Source: JBCBTD01 sp039818825 (GTDB taxonomy: Bacteria; Pseudomonadota; Alphaproteobacteria; Geminicoccales; Geminicoccaceae). Taken from it: a stretch of 32,342 bases of DNA. Of the stretch, positions 19,176 through 32,342 are shown one piece after another; the stretch's first letter is position 1, and every line of letters starts with the position of its first letter. The position numbers and the translations under genes were made by a program. Below the pieces are notes generated by a model. It searched no databases, was not told the origin of the DNA, and was given only the letters and a program-made list of their open reading frames with translations. The stretch lies in assembly GCA_039818825.1 (NCBI GenBank), contig JBCBTD010000046.1, positions 1-32,342 of the forward strand, read 5' to 3'.

Positions 19176-19646
19176 TTACCAGCGATAGTGCGAGAAAGCG
19201 CGATTGGCTTCCGCCATGCGCAACGTGTCCTCGCGCTTCTTGAACGCGGCGCCGCGGTTGTTCGCGGCATCCATCAACTCGCCGGCGAGCCGGTCGGTCA
19301 TGGTCTTCTCGGAGCGCTTCGAGGCGGCTTGGATCATCCAGCGGATCGCCAAAGCCTGGCGCCGCTCGGGACGCACCTCCACGGGTACCTGATAGGTCGC
19401 GCCACCAACCCGCCGCGACCGCACCTCCAGCGTCGGCTTCACGTTCTCCAGCGCCTCGTGAAACACCTGCAATGGCTCGCCCTTGCTGCGCACCTTGACG
19501 CGATCGAACGCCCCGTAGACGATTCGTTCCGCCACCGACTTCTTCCCGGCCTTCATCATATTGTTGATGAACTTGGCGAGAACGACGTCCTGGAACTTCG
19601 GATCAGGCAGGACTTCACGCTTTTCGGCGGCATGACGACGCGACAT
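19176..19646 (-). CDS. rpsG: 30S ribosomal protein S7
   Basis: The protein has 156 residues, starting MSRRHAAEKREVLPDPKFQD. It contains the RNA-binding motif VKPTLEVRSRRVGGATYQVPVEV and the C-terminus ANRAFSHYRW. The ATG at 19646 gives the family length; the longer open frame overlaps rpsL. S7 nucleates assembly of the 30S head. In E. coli it regulates translation of the str operon through the rpsL-rpsG gap. Here that gap is only 22 bases, so an equivalent structured site is unlikely. Confidence 0.98.
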   Translation of the reverse strand: MSRRHAAEKREVLPDPKFQDVVLAKFINNMMKAGKKSVAERIVYGAFDRVKVRSKGEPLQVFHEALENVKPTLEVRSRRVGGATYQVPVEVRPERRQALAIRWMIQAASKRSEKTMTDRLAGELMDAANNRGAAFKKREDTLRMAEANRAFSHYRW

Positions 19647-19668
19647 CGAAACTTCCTCGTTTTCGCCG

Positions 19669-20040
19669 TTACTTCGGCCGCTTGACGCCGTATTTGGACC
19701 GGCGCTGCTTACGGCCGTCGACACCCTTGGTGTCGAGCGTGCCGCGGACGATGTGGTAGCGCACACCGGGCAAGTCCTTGACGCGACCGCCGCGGATCAT
19801 GACCACCGAATGCTCCTGGAGGTTGTGCCCCTCGCCCGGGATGTAGCTCGTGACTTCGAAGCCATTGGTCAGCCGCACACGCGCTACCTTGCGCAGGGCC
19901 GAGTTCGGCTTCTTCGGCGTCGTCGTGTAGACACGCGTGCATACGCCACGCTTCTGCGGGCAGGCCTCCATGGCCGGCACCTTGTTGCGTGCGAGCTGCT
20001 TCTCGCGCGGACGACGCACCAACTGATTGATCGTCGGCAT
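19669..20040 (-). CDS. rpsL: 30S ribosomal protein S12
   Basis: The protein has 123 residues, starting MPTINQLVRRPREKQ. The decoding-centre loops TTPKKPNSALRK and GGRVKDLPGVRYH are intact. Lys43 and Lys88, the sites where streptomycin-resistance changes usually occur, are both wild type. Asp89 is the residue methylthiolated by RimO in E. coli. It is the first gene of the str block after a 258-base gap behind rpoC that holds a promoter-like site. Confidence 0.98.
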   Translation of the reverse strand: MPTINQLVRRPREKQLARNKVPAMEACPQKRGVCTRVYTTTPKKPNSALRKVARVRLTNGFEVTSYIPGEGHNLQEHSVVMIRGGRVKDLPGVRYHIVRGTLDTKGVDGRKQRRSKYGVKRPK

Positions 20041-20210
20041 GGGTGTAGGCACCCCTTCCCTTCGATTCGACACGTAGTGCCGCGCAAGCCCCCCGGAACG
20101 TGATCCTCCGGCGGCGTGCTCGGCAACGACGACGATGTATCGCTTCGACCGTGACGACGTGTCTGGCCCGCCTGGAGCCACCACCGCCGTCGCTAAGAAA
20201 GCGTTGCAGG

Positions 20211-20239
20211 GGTCTACGCGCGGAGCCCTACCTCGTCAA
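20211..20239 (-). promoter_or_regulatory. Candidate promoter of the rpsL-rpsG-fusA-tuf operon
   Basis: On the minus strand, TTGACG (20234-20239, five of six -35 matches) is followed after 17 bases by TAGACC (20211-20216). The -10 is weak against TATAAT. However, the same hexamer, extended upstream as GCGCGTAGACC, recurs at the same distance from a TTGA-type -35 upstream of tRNA-Trp. The remaining roughly 170 bases to rpsL would form a long leader in which I saw no clear gene. Confidence 0.5.
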
Positions 20240-20256
20240 GGATTTCCGCACCCTGC

Positions 20257-20294
20257 GCGCCTCCGACCGGCCGACCGAGGCCGGTCGGAGGCGC
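20257..20294 (-). terminator. Perfect 16-base-pair hairpin directly downstream of rpoC
   Basis: Bases 20257-20272 and 20279-20294 are perfect reverse complements (16 pairs, GC-rich) around the 6-base loop GACCGA (plus strand). The structure begins four bases after the rpoC stop codon, before the candidate rpsL promoter. There is no U-tract, so it is either a U-less terminator or an mRNA 3'-end stabiliser or processing site. Confidence 0.55.
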
Positions 20295-20298
20295 TCGA

Positions 20299-24483
<4,185 letters not shown>

Positions 24484-24504
24484 TTCGTCCTCTCGCCAGC
24501 TTGA

Positions 24505-28668
<4,164 letters not shown>

Positions 28669-28706
28669 GGGCTGTAGGCCCCCTCAGCTCAGCAACAACT
28701 CGTGGA

Positions 28707-28738
28707 CGAGGCCGATCCACCGCTCGTGGATCGCCTCG
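28707..28738 (-). promoter_or_regulatory. Long hairpin in the rplL-rpoB intergenic region
   Basis: CGAGGC (28707-28712) pairs with GCCTCG (28733-28738), and GATCCAC (28714-28720) pairs with GTGGATC (28726-28732). The loop is five bases and there is a single-base bulge at 28713. That gives 13 pairs. It sits about 40 bases ahead of the rpoB start in a 190-base gap (28669-28858). In E. coli this gap carries an attenuator and an RNase III processing site; a similar role here is inference. No U-tract follows. Confidence 0.5.
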
Positions 28739-28858
28739 GCACCAACGCGACGAGGGGCCAAGACCGCTGCGTTGCGGCCGCCCCTGGACGCGGCAAGCTT
28801 GGCGACGCTGGACGCCTGTGTCGGGCGCCCGCCGCCGAACGTGCGAAAGGCCCGCGGA

Positions 28859-29254
28859 TTACTTGACCTCCACGGTCGCTCCGGCCTCCTCGAGCTGCGC
28901 CTTGATCTTGGCAGCCTCGTCCTTGTTGACCGCTTCCTTGACCGGCTTCGGCGCGCCCTCGACCAGGTCCTTGGCCTCCTTCAGGCCGAGGCCGGTGATC
29001 GCCCGGACCTCCTTGATGACGTTGATCTTCTTCTCGCCGATGGCCGCCAACACGACGTCGAACTCGGTCTGCTCTTCGGCGGGCTCGGCAGCGCCACCGG
29101 CGGCCGCGCCAGCGACGCCCGGCATCGCCATCGCCACGGGCGCTGCCGCAGCGGCGGTCACGCCCCACTTGTCTTCGAGGAGCTTGGCCAGCTCCGCGAC
29201 TTCAAGCACCGTCAGGTTCGACAGATCGTCGACGATCTGCTCCAAATTCGCCAT
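28859..29254 (-). CDS. rplL: 50S ribosomal protein L7/L12
   Basis: The protein has 131 residues. The N-terminal dimerisation domain (about 1-35) is followed by an alanine/glycine-rich hinge (about 37-60). The C-terminal factor-binding domain contains FDVVLAAIGEKKINVIKEVRAITGLGLKEAKDLVEGAPK. The L12 stalk recruits EF-Tu, EF-G, IF2 and RF3. The ATG at 29254 is preceded by GAGGAG at a good distance. A GTG at 29263 lies too close to that ribosome site to use it. Confidence 0.98.
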   Translation of the reverse strand: MANLEQIVDDLSNLTVLEVAELAKLLEDKWGVTAAAAAPVAMAMPGVAGAAAGGAAEPAEEQTEFDVVLAAIGEKKINVIKEVRAITGLGLKEAKDLVEGAPKPVKEAVNKDEAAKIKAQLEEAGATVEVK

Positions 29255-29317
29255 TTCGTGCACTCCTCAAGCAGCTAGGCGAAGCGGCCCGCCACGCGAC
29301 CGCCCCATGATCCAGTC

Positions 29318-29860
29318 TCAGGCTGCAGCGGCCTTCGCGCGCAGCACACCAACGAAGTCACGCCCCGGCGCCGACAACAACCCGACGAGTTTCGCCGGCG
29401 GGGCTTGCAGGACGCCCAGCAGCTTCGCCGCCGGCGCATTCAAGGTGCCCAACAGCTTCGACCGCAGTTCGTCGATCGACGGCATGTCCGCCAATGCCTT
29501 CACGGCCTCGGCGTCCAACAACGTGCCACCGAGGCCGCCACCGACGATCTGCAGCTTGTCGCTGCGCTTGGCGTAATCCGACAACACCTTCGGTGCCGCA
29601 GTCGGATCGGTCGAAAAGCCGATCGCGGTCGGCCCCTCGAACAAGGGTTCGGCCGCCACGAACGGCGTTCCGTCGAGTGCGATCTTCACGAGCCGATTCT
29701 TCGCCACGCGAAAGCCGGCGCCGCCGTCACGCATCTTCCGCCGCAGGTCGTTCATCTCGGCGACCGTCAGACCCTTGTAGTGGGTGACGACGACGACGCC
29801 GACGTTCGAGAACGTCTCGTTGAGTGACGCGACGACGTCCGCCTTCTCAGCCTTGAGCAC
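29318..29860 (-). CDS. rplJ: 50S ribosomal protein L10, GTG start
   Basis: The protein has 180 residues, starting (M)LKAEKADVVASLNETFSNVGVVVVTHYKGLTVAEMNDLR. The C-terminal helix region that anchors L12 dimers follows. The GTG at 29860 is preceded by GGAGG six bases upstream, which decides against the longer frame to 29941 that reads through the leader. L10 and L12 are expected to control their own operon through the leader described separately. Confidence 0.96.
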   Translation of the reverse strand: MLKAEKADVVASLNETFSNVGVVVVTHYKGLTVAEMNDLRRKMRDGGAGFRVAKNRLVKIALDGTPFVAAEPLFEGPTAIGFSTDPTAAPKVLSDYAKRSDKLQIVGGGLGGTLLDAEAVKALADMPSIDELRSKLLGTLNAPAAKLLGVLQAPPAKLVGLLSAPGRDFVGVLRAKAAAA

Positions 29861-30039
29861 GATTGCCTCCGCAGGCCACCTCGCGGTGGGCCCCGAACTT
29901 CGAGAACCGGCGGCACCGACAGGGCGCCGCGGACAAAACACAGCAAGCCGCAGCGTTCAACCCGCTGCGGCCTTGCCAGAACTCGGGCGTTGGAACATAG
30001 CCACGTCGCCTGCCGACGCAAGACCTTTTCCGCACCCGC
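29861..30039 (-). promoter_or_regulatory. rplJ leader with a strong hairpin (probable L10 autoregulatory leader)
   Basis: This 179-base gap between rplA and rplJ holds a hairpin on the minus strand: GCCGCAGCG and CGCTGCGGC pair (nine base pairs) around a GGTTGAA loop. The stem is extended past a bulged G by three more pairs (29944-29975). A T-rich stretch (TGTGTTTTG) lies a few bases after it. A second stem (29874-29892, GGCCACC with GGTGGGCC, one bulge) lies close to the ribosome site. Many bacteria place an L10(L12)4-binding leader here; I did not verify the conserved kink-turn. Confidence 0.5.
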
Positions 30040-30735
30040 TCAGCCGTGCAGACCGCCGACGTCGAGACGCAGGCCCGGACCCATCGTCGAACTCAAATGG
30101 ACCGCCTCCATGTAAGTGCCCTTGGCACCCGACGGCTTCGCACGACTCACTGCATCAACCAGCGCTCGTACGTTGTCGGCGATCTGCTCCTCCGAGAAAC
30201 TGACCTTGCCGACGCCGGCATGGACGATCCCCGCCTTCTCGACGCGAAACTGCACCTGGCCCGCCTTCGCCGCCGAAACCGCTTCCGCCACGTTCGGGGT
30301 GACGGTGCCGAGCTTCGGATTGGGCATCAGCCCGCGCGGACCGAGGACACGGCCGAGGCGCCCCACCACCGGCATCATGTCGGGCGTGGCGATGCACCGG
30401 TCGAACTCGATCGTACCGGCCTGGATCGTCTCCGCCAGATCCTCGGCGCCGACGAGGTCGGCCCCGGCCTGCTTGGCCGCGTCCGCCTTGTCACCACGAG
30501 CAAAGACCGCGACACGAACGCTCTTGCCGGTGCCGTGCGGCAAATCGACCGTGCCGCGCACCATCTGGTCGGCATGGCGCGGATCGACACCCAAGTTGAC
30601 GGAGACTTCGATGGTCTCGTCGAACTTCGCACCACCAACCTGCTTGAGCAGCGCCACTGCCTCGGAGAGCGGGTAGGCTCGGTTGCGGTCGATCGACGCC
30701 AGCGCGGACCGAAGCCGCTTGCCCTTCTTTGCCAT
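30040..30735 (-). CDS. rplA: 50S ribosomal protein L1
   Basis: The protein has 231 residues, starting MAKKGKRLRSALASIDRNRAYPL. It contains the L1 signature GTVTPNVAEAVSAAKAGQVQFRVEKAGIVHAGVGKVSFSEEQ-type region (visible in parts) and the C-terminal NVRALVDAVSRAKPSGAKGTY segment. L1 forms the mobile stalk guiding E-site tRNA. In E. coli it represses the L11 operon. It lies four bases after rplK. Confidence 0.98.
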   Translation of the reverse strand: MAKKGKRLRSALASIDRNRAYPLSEAVALLKQVGGAKFDETIEVSVNLGVDPRHADQMVRGTVDLPHGTGKSVRVAVFARGDKADAAKQAGADLVGAEDLAETIQAGTIEFDRCIATPDMMPVVGRLGRVLGPRGLMPNPKLGTVTPNVAEAVSAAKAGQVQFRVEKAGIVHAGVGKVSFSEEQIADNVRALVDAVSRAKPSGAKGTYMEAVHLSSTMGPGLRLDVGGLHG

Positions 30736-30739
30736 GATC

Positions 30740-31168
30740 CTACTCCACCACCTCGAAGCCCATCGAACGAGCCGACCCCACGACCATCTTCACGGCGCCG
30801 TCGACGTCGTTGGCATTGAGATCGGGCATCTTGGCGGTCGCGATCTCCCGACACTGCTCCAAGGTGACGCGGCCGGCGACGGCGCGGCCAGGCGTTTGGC
30901 TGCCTTTGTCCAGACCTGCCGCCTTCTTCAGGAAGTAGGTCATCGGTGGCGTCTTGGTGACGAAGCTGAAGGTACGATCGCCGAACGCCGTGATCACCAC
31001 CGGGATCGGCATTCCGGGTTCCATGTTCTGCGTCTGCGCGTTGAACGCCTTGCAAAACTCCATGATGTTCAAGCCACGCTGGCCGAGCGCCGGCCCGATC
31101 GGCGGCGACGGCGTGGCTTTGCCGGCTGGCACCTGTAGCTTGATGTAGCCGGCGATCTTCTTGGCCAT
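30740..31168 (-). CDS. rplK: 50S ribosomal protein L11
   Basis: The protein has 142 residues, starting MAKKIAGYIKLQVPAGKATPSPPIGPALGQRGLN. The proline-rich stretch PPIGPALG and the C-terminal rRNA-binding domain (AGRVTLEQCREIATAKMPDLNAND) are standard. L11 sits at the GTPase-associated centre, the thiostrepton site. The ATG at 31168 has GGAGG about eight bases upstream. It follows nusG by 81 bases. Confidence 0.98.
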   Translation of the reverse strand: MAKKIAGYIKLQVPAGKATPSPPIGPALGQRGLNIMEFCKAFNAQTQNMEPGMPIPVVITAFGDRTFSFVTKTPPMTYFLKKAAGLDKGSQTPGRAVAGRVTLEQCREIATAKMPDLNANDVDGAVKMVVGSARSMGFEVVE

Positions 31169-31249
31169 CGGCCAATCCTCCAGTGCGGCGGTGCAAACGT
31201 CGGCGGCGCCGCTCGGGCCCGCCAACTCCCGCCGGATGACGGTCGAAAG

Positions 31250-31783
31250 CTACTGCTTTTCGACCTGCGAATACTCCAGTTCCACCGGCGTAGCGCGGCC
31301 GAAAATCGACACTGACACCTTCAGCCGGCCCTTGGCCTCGTCGACTTCCTCGACGACGCCGGAGAACGAACTGAACGGGCCGTCCGTGACCGTGACCTGC
31401 TCGCCGGTGACGAACGTGATCGATGGGCGCGGCTGGTCGACGCCTTCCTGCACCTGATGCAGAATTCGCTCCGCCTCCGCCGACGAGATCGGCTGCGGTC
31501 GGCCGCTCGCACCCAGGAAATCCGCGACCTTCGCGGTCTGCTTCACCAAGTGGTAGGTCTCGTCGTTGAGCTGCATCTTCACCAGCACGTAGCCGGGAAA
31601 GAACTTCTGCTCCGCCGACACCTTCTTGCCGCGACGAACCTCGATCACTTCTTGGGTCGGAACCAGAATCTCCTCGAAGAGGCCGGTCAGACCCTGGCGA
31701 TCCGCCTGCTCACGGATGGATTGCGCCACCTTCTTCTCGAAGCCTGAGTAGGCGTGCACGATGTACCACTTCGCGTCGGTCAT
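31250..31783 (-). CDS. nusG: Transcription termination/antitermination factor NusG
   Basis: The protein has 177 residues, starting MTDAKWYIVHAYSGFEKKVAQSI. The NGN domain (about 5-110) includes FFPGYVLVKMQLNDETYHLVK. A KOW domain (about 125-155) includes GEQVTVTDGPFSSFSGVVEEVD. NusG contacts RNA polymerase, Rho and S10 to tune elongation and couple transcription to translation. The start shares one base with the secE stop (TGATG). A longer frame continues through secE and the tRNA gene and is not used. Confidence 0.97.
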   Translation of the reverse strand: MTDAKWYIVHAYSGFEKKVAQSIREQADRQGLTGLFEEILVPTQEVIEVRRGKKVSAEQKFFPGYVLVKMQLNDETYHLVKQTAKVADFLGASGRPQPISSAEAERILHQVQEGVDQPRPSITFVTGEQVTVTDGPFSSFSGVVEEVDEAKGRLKVSVSIFGRATPVELEYSQVEKQ

Positions 31784-31980
31784 CACGAGCCCAAGCCCAG
31801 CACGAGGCGGACCACCCAACCGAGGAGCTGGTCGACGAGGAAGAAGAACACCGCCGCCAGCGTCGCCATGGCGAACACGCTGAGCGTGGTGATCGTCACC
31901 TCCTTGCGGCTCGGCCAAGTGACCCGACTCAGTTCCTGCCGCACTTCCCGCACGAATTGGGCGGGTGTGGGTTTCGCCAT
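31783..31980 (-). CDS. secE: Preprotein translocase subunit SecE
   Basis: The protein has 65 residues, starting MAKPTPAQFVREVRQELSRVTWPSRKEV. The amphipathic SecE signature (REVRQELSRVTWPSRKE) is followed by one membrane segment (about residues 30-58). This is the short single-span form usual outside the Enterobacteria. A GTG start at 32043 would add 21 residues with no family support. The ATG has GGAG about ten bases upstream. It lies 82 bases downstream of tRNA-Trp, the common secE context. Confidence 0.94.
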   Translation of the reverse strand: MAKPTPAQFVREVRQELSRVTWPSRKEVTITTLSVFAMATLAAVFFFLVDQLLGWVVRLVLGLGS

Positions 31981-32062
31981 CGAAGCAAGCTCCGTTCGTT
32001 GCCGATCCGGCATCGGCCGGTCCATGGTCGGCGGGACGTTCACGACACCGCGGGATCAGCCC

Positions 32063-32138
32063 TGGCAGGAGCAGAGGGACTCGAACCCCCAACCCCCGGT
32101 TTTGGAGACCGGTGCTCTACCGATTGAGCTATGCTCCT
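32063..32138 (-). tRNA. trpT: tRNA-Trp (anticodon CCA)
   Basis: The 76-base gene folds as a cloverleaf on the minus strand. The acceptor arms AGGAGCA and TGCTCCT pair perfectly. The D arm contains AGCTCAATCGGTAGAGC. The anticodon stem CCGGT/ACCGG holds loop CTCCAAA with anticodon CCA, decoding UGG. The T arm contains GGTTCGAGTCC. Discriminator G and the terminal CCA are encoded. It lies between the second tuf copy and secE, the usual position in many Proteobacteria. Confidence 0.97.
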
Positions 32139-32199
32139 TTACGGGCCGGTCCGCCGAGACCGCCCATCAAGGGATACCGTCCCGGAACGGCGGCGCGTA

Positions 32200-32228
32200 G
32201 GTCTACGCGCAAACGCAGCCGCCTTCAA
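32200..32228 (-). promoter_or_regulatory. Candidate promoter of the trpT-secE-nusG transcription unit
   Basis: On the minus strand, TTGAAG (32223-32228) is followed after 17 bases by TAGACC (32200-32205). The spacing and -10-like hexamer, with identical upstream bases GCGCG, are the same as at the site upstream of rpsL. An inverted repeat with 8-base arms (GCGCGTAG at 32193-32200, CTACGCGC at 32203-32210) is centred on the -10. The predicted start would lie about 55 bases before the tRNA. Confidence 0.5.
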
Positions 32229-32279
32229 GTCCGCGGGAGACCATGGCCGAGCCGCGGCCGCGGCCCGCTCGTTTCTGCG

Positions 32280-32321
32280 TCAAGCGATGATTTCGGCGAC
32301 GACGCCGGCGCCGACGGTGCG
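32280..32321 (-). CDS. tuf: Elongation factor Tu, second copy: last 13 codons and stop only
   Basis: These 42 bases are identical to the 3' end of the complete tuf gene (15861-15902) and encode RTVGAGVVAEIIA plus stop. Identity begins exactly at the stop codon, while the downstream flanks differ. That is the pattern expected for paralogous tuf copies kept identical by gene conversion. The rest of the gene should lie beyond the window. The next 21 bases do not continue the gene but fold back (see the neighbouring feature). Confidence 0.85.
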   Translation of the reverse strand, partial: RTVGAGVVAEIIA

Positions 32322-32342
32322 CGAGGGCGGCCGCACCGTCGG
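32322..32342. other. Fold-back of tuf sequence at the window end (likely artefact)
   Basis: The last 21 bases are the reverse complement of 15892-15912 in the complete tuf gene, so the sequence turns round onto the opposite strand at 32321/32322. The turn occurs at a 7-base inverted repeat (CGGTGCG ... CGCACCG) within tuf. As a result, 32311-32321 and 32332-32342 form 11-base perfect arms around 10 bases. This is best explained by an assembly or amplification chimera at the edge of a repeated gene. Confidence 0.7.

Noticed and set aside
31250..32092. An N-terminally extended nusG reaching into the tRNA-Trp gene
   Set aside because: The extension translates secE and tRNA sequence in the wrong frame. 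The ATG at 31783 gives the exact family N-terminus.
32251..32264. A 14-base GC-only palindrome between the second tuf copy and trpT, considered as a tuf terminator
   Set aside because: It has no loop and no U-tract, and such palindromes are expected in DNA this rich in GC. The evidence is too weak to annotate.
32312..32342. A genuine 10-base microinversion inside the second tuf copy
   Set aside because: The bases after the repeat arm do not return to tuf sequence on the original strand, which an inversion would require. A strand fold-back fits better.

Overview
This window is one uninterrupted housekeeping block from a GC-rich bacterium. All 42 protein-coding features (40 complete genes, plus rarA and a second tuf copy cut by the window ends) and the single tRNA gene lie on the minus strand, so transcription runs from the right end (about 32340) to the left end (1). 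Gene order and protein features point to an alphaproteobacterium, probably of the Rhodospirillales/Geminicoccales type. The evidence is the fused str-S10-spc-alpha cluster, a tuf copy next to tRNA-Trp, the absence of rpsD and rpmJ from the cluster, a 338-residue RpoA, a 101-residue zinc-free S14, and rplQ followed by a Do-family protease and rarA. The order-level placement is an inference and weak.

Layout in transcription order (right to left): the last 14 codons of a second tuf copy at the window edge; tRNA-Trp; secE-nusG; rplK-rplA; rplJ-rplL; rpoB-rpoC; rpsL-rpsG-fusA-tuf; the S10 block (rpsJ, rplC, rplD, rplW, rplB, rpsS, rplV, rpsC, rplP, rpmC, rpsQ); the spc block (rplN, rplX, rplE, rpsN, rpsH, rplF, rplR, rpsE, rpmD, rplO, secY, adk); the alpha block (rpsM, rpsK, rpoA, rplQ); then a periplasmic DegP/DegQ-type protease and the N-terminal 252 codons of rarA. 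Many neighbours overlap by 1 or 4 bases (ATGA, GTGA, TGATG), which suggests translational coupling. No stretch longer than 258 bases lacks a gene.

The genes together supply ribosomal proteins, translation factors (EF-Tu, EF-G), the RNA polymerase alpha, beta and beta-prime subunits, the NusG elongation factor, the SecY and SecE translocon subunits and adenylate kinase. No mobile element, CRISPR array, toxin-antitoxin pair, defence system or other accessory system was seen, and I found no new biological system.

What deserves a second look is regulatory and technical. Two promoter-like sites upstream of trpT and rpsL share the same -10-like hexamer, extended upstream, and the same 17-base spacing. 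A TTGACA promoter followed by a terminator-like hairpin sits ahead of rpsM. Long hairpins lie downstream of rpoC, between rplL and rpoB, and in the rplJ leader. The window ends in a fold-back of tuf sequence that looks like an assembly or chimera artefact.
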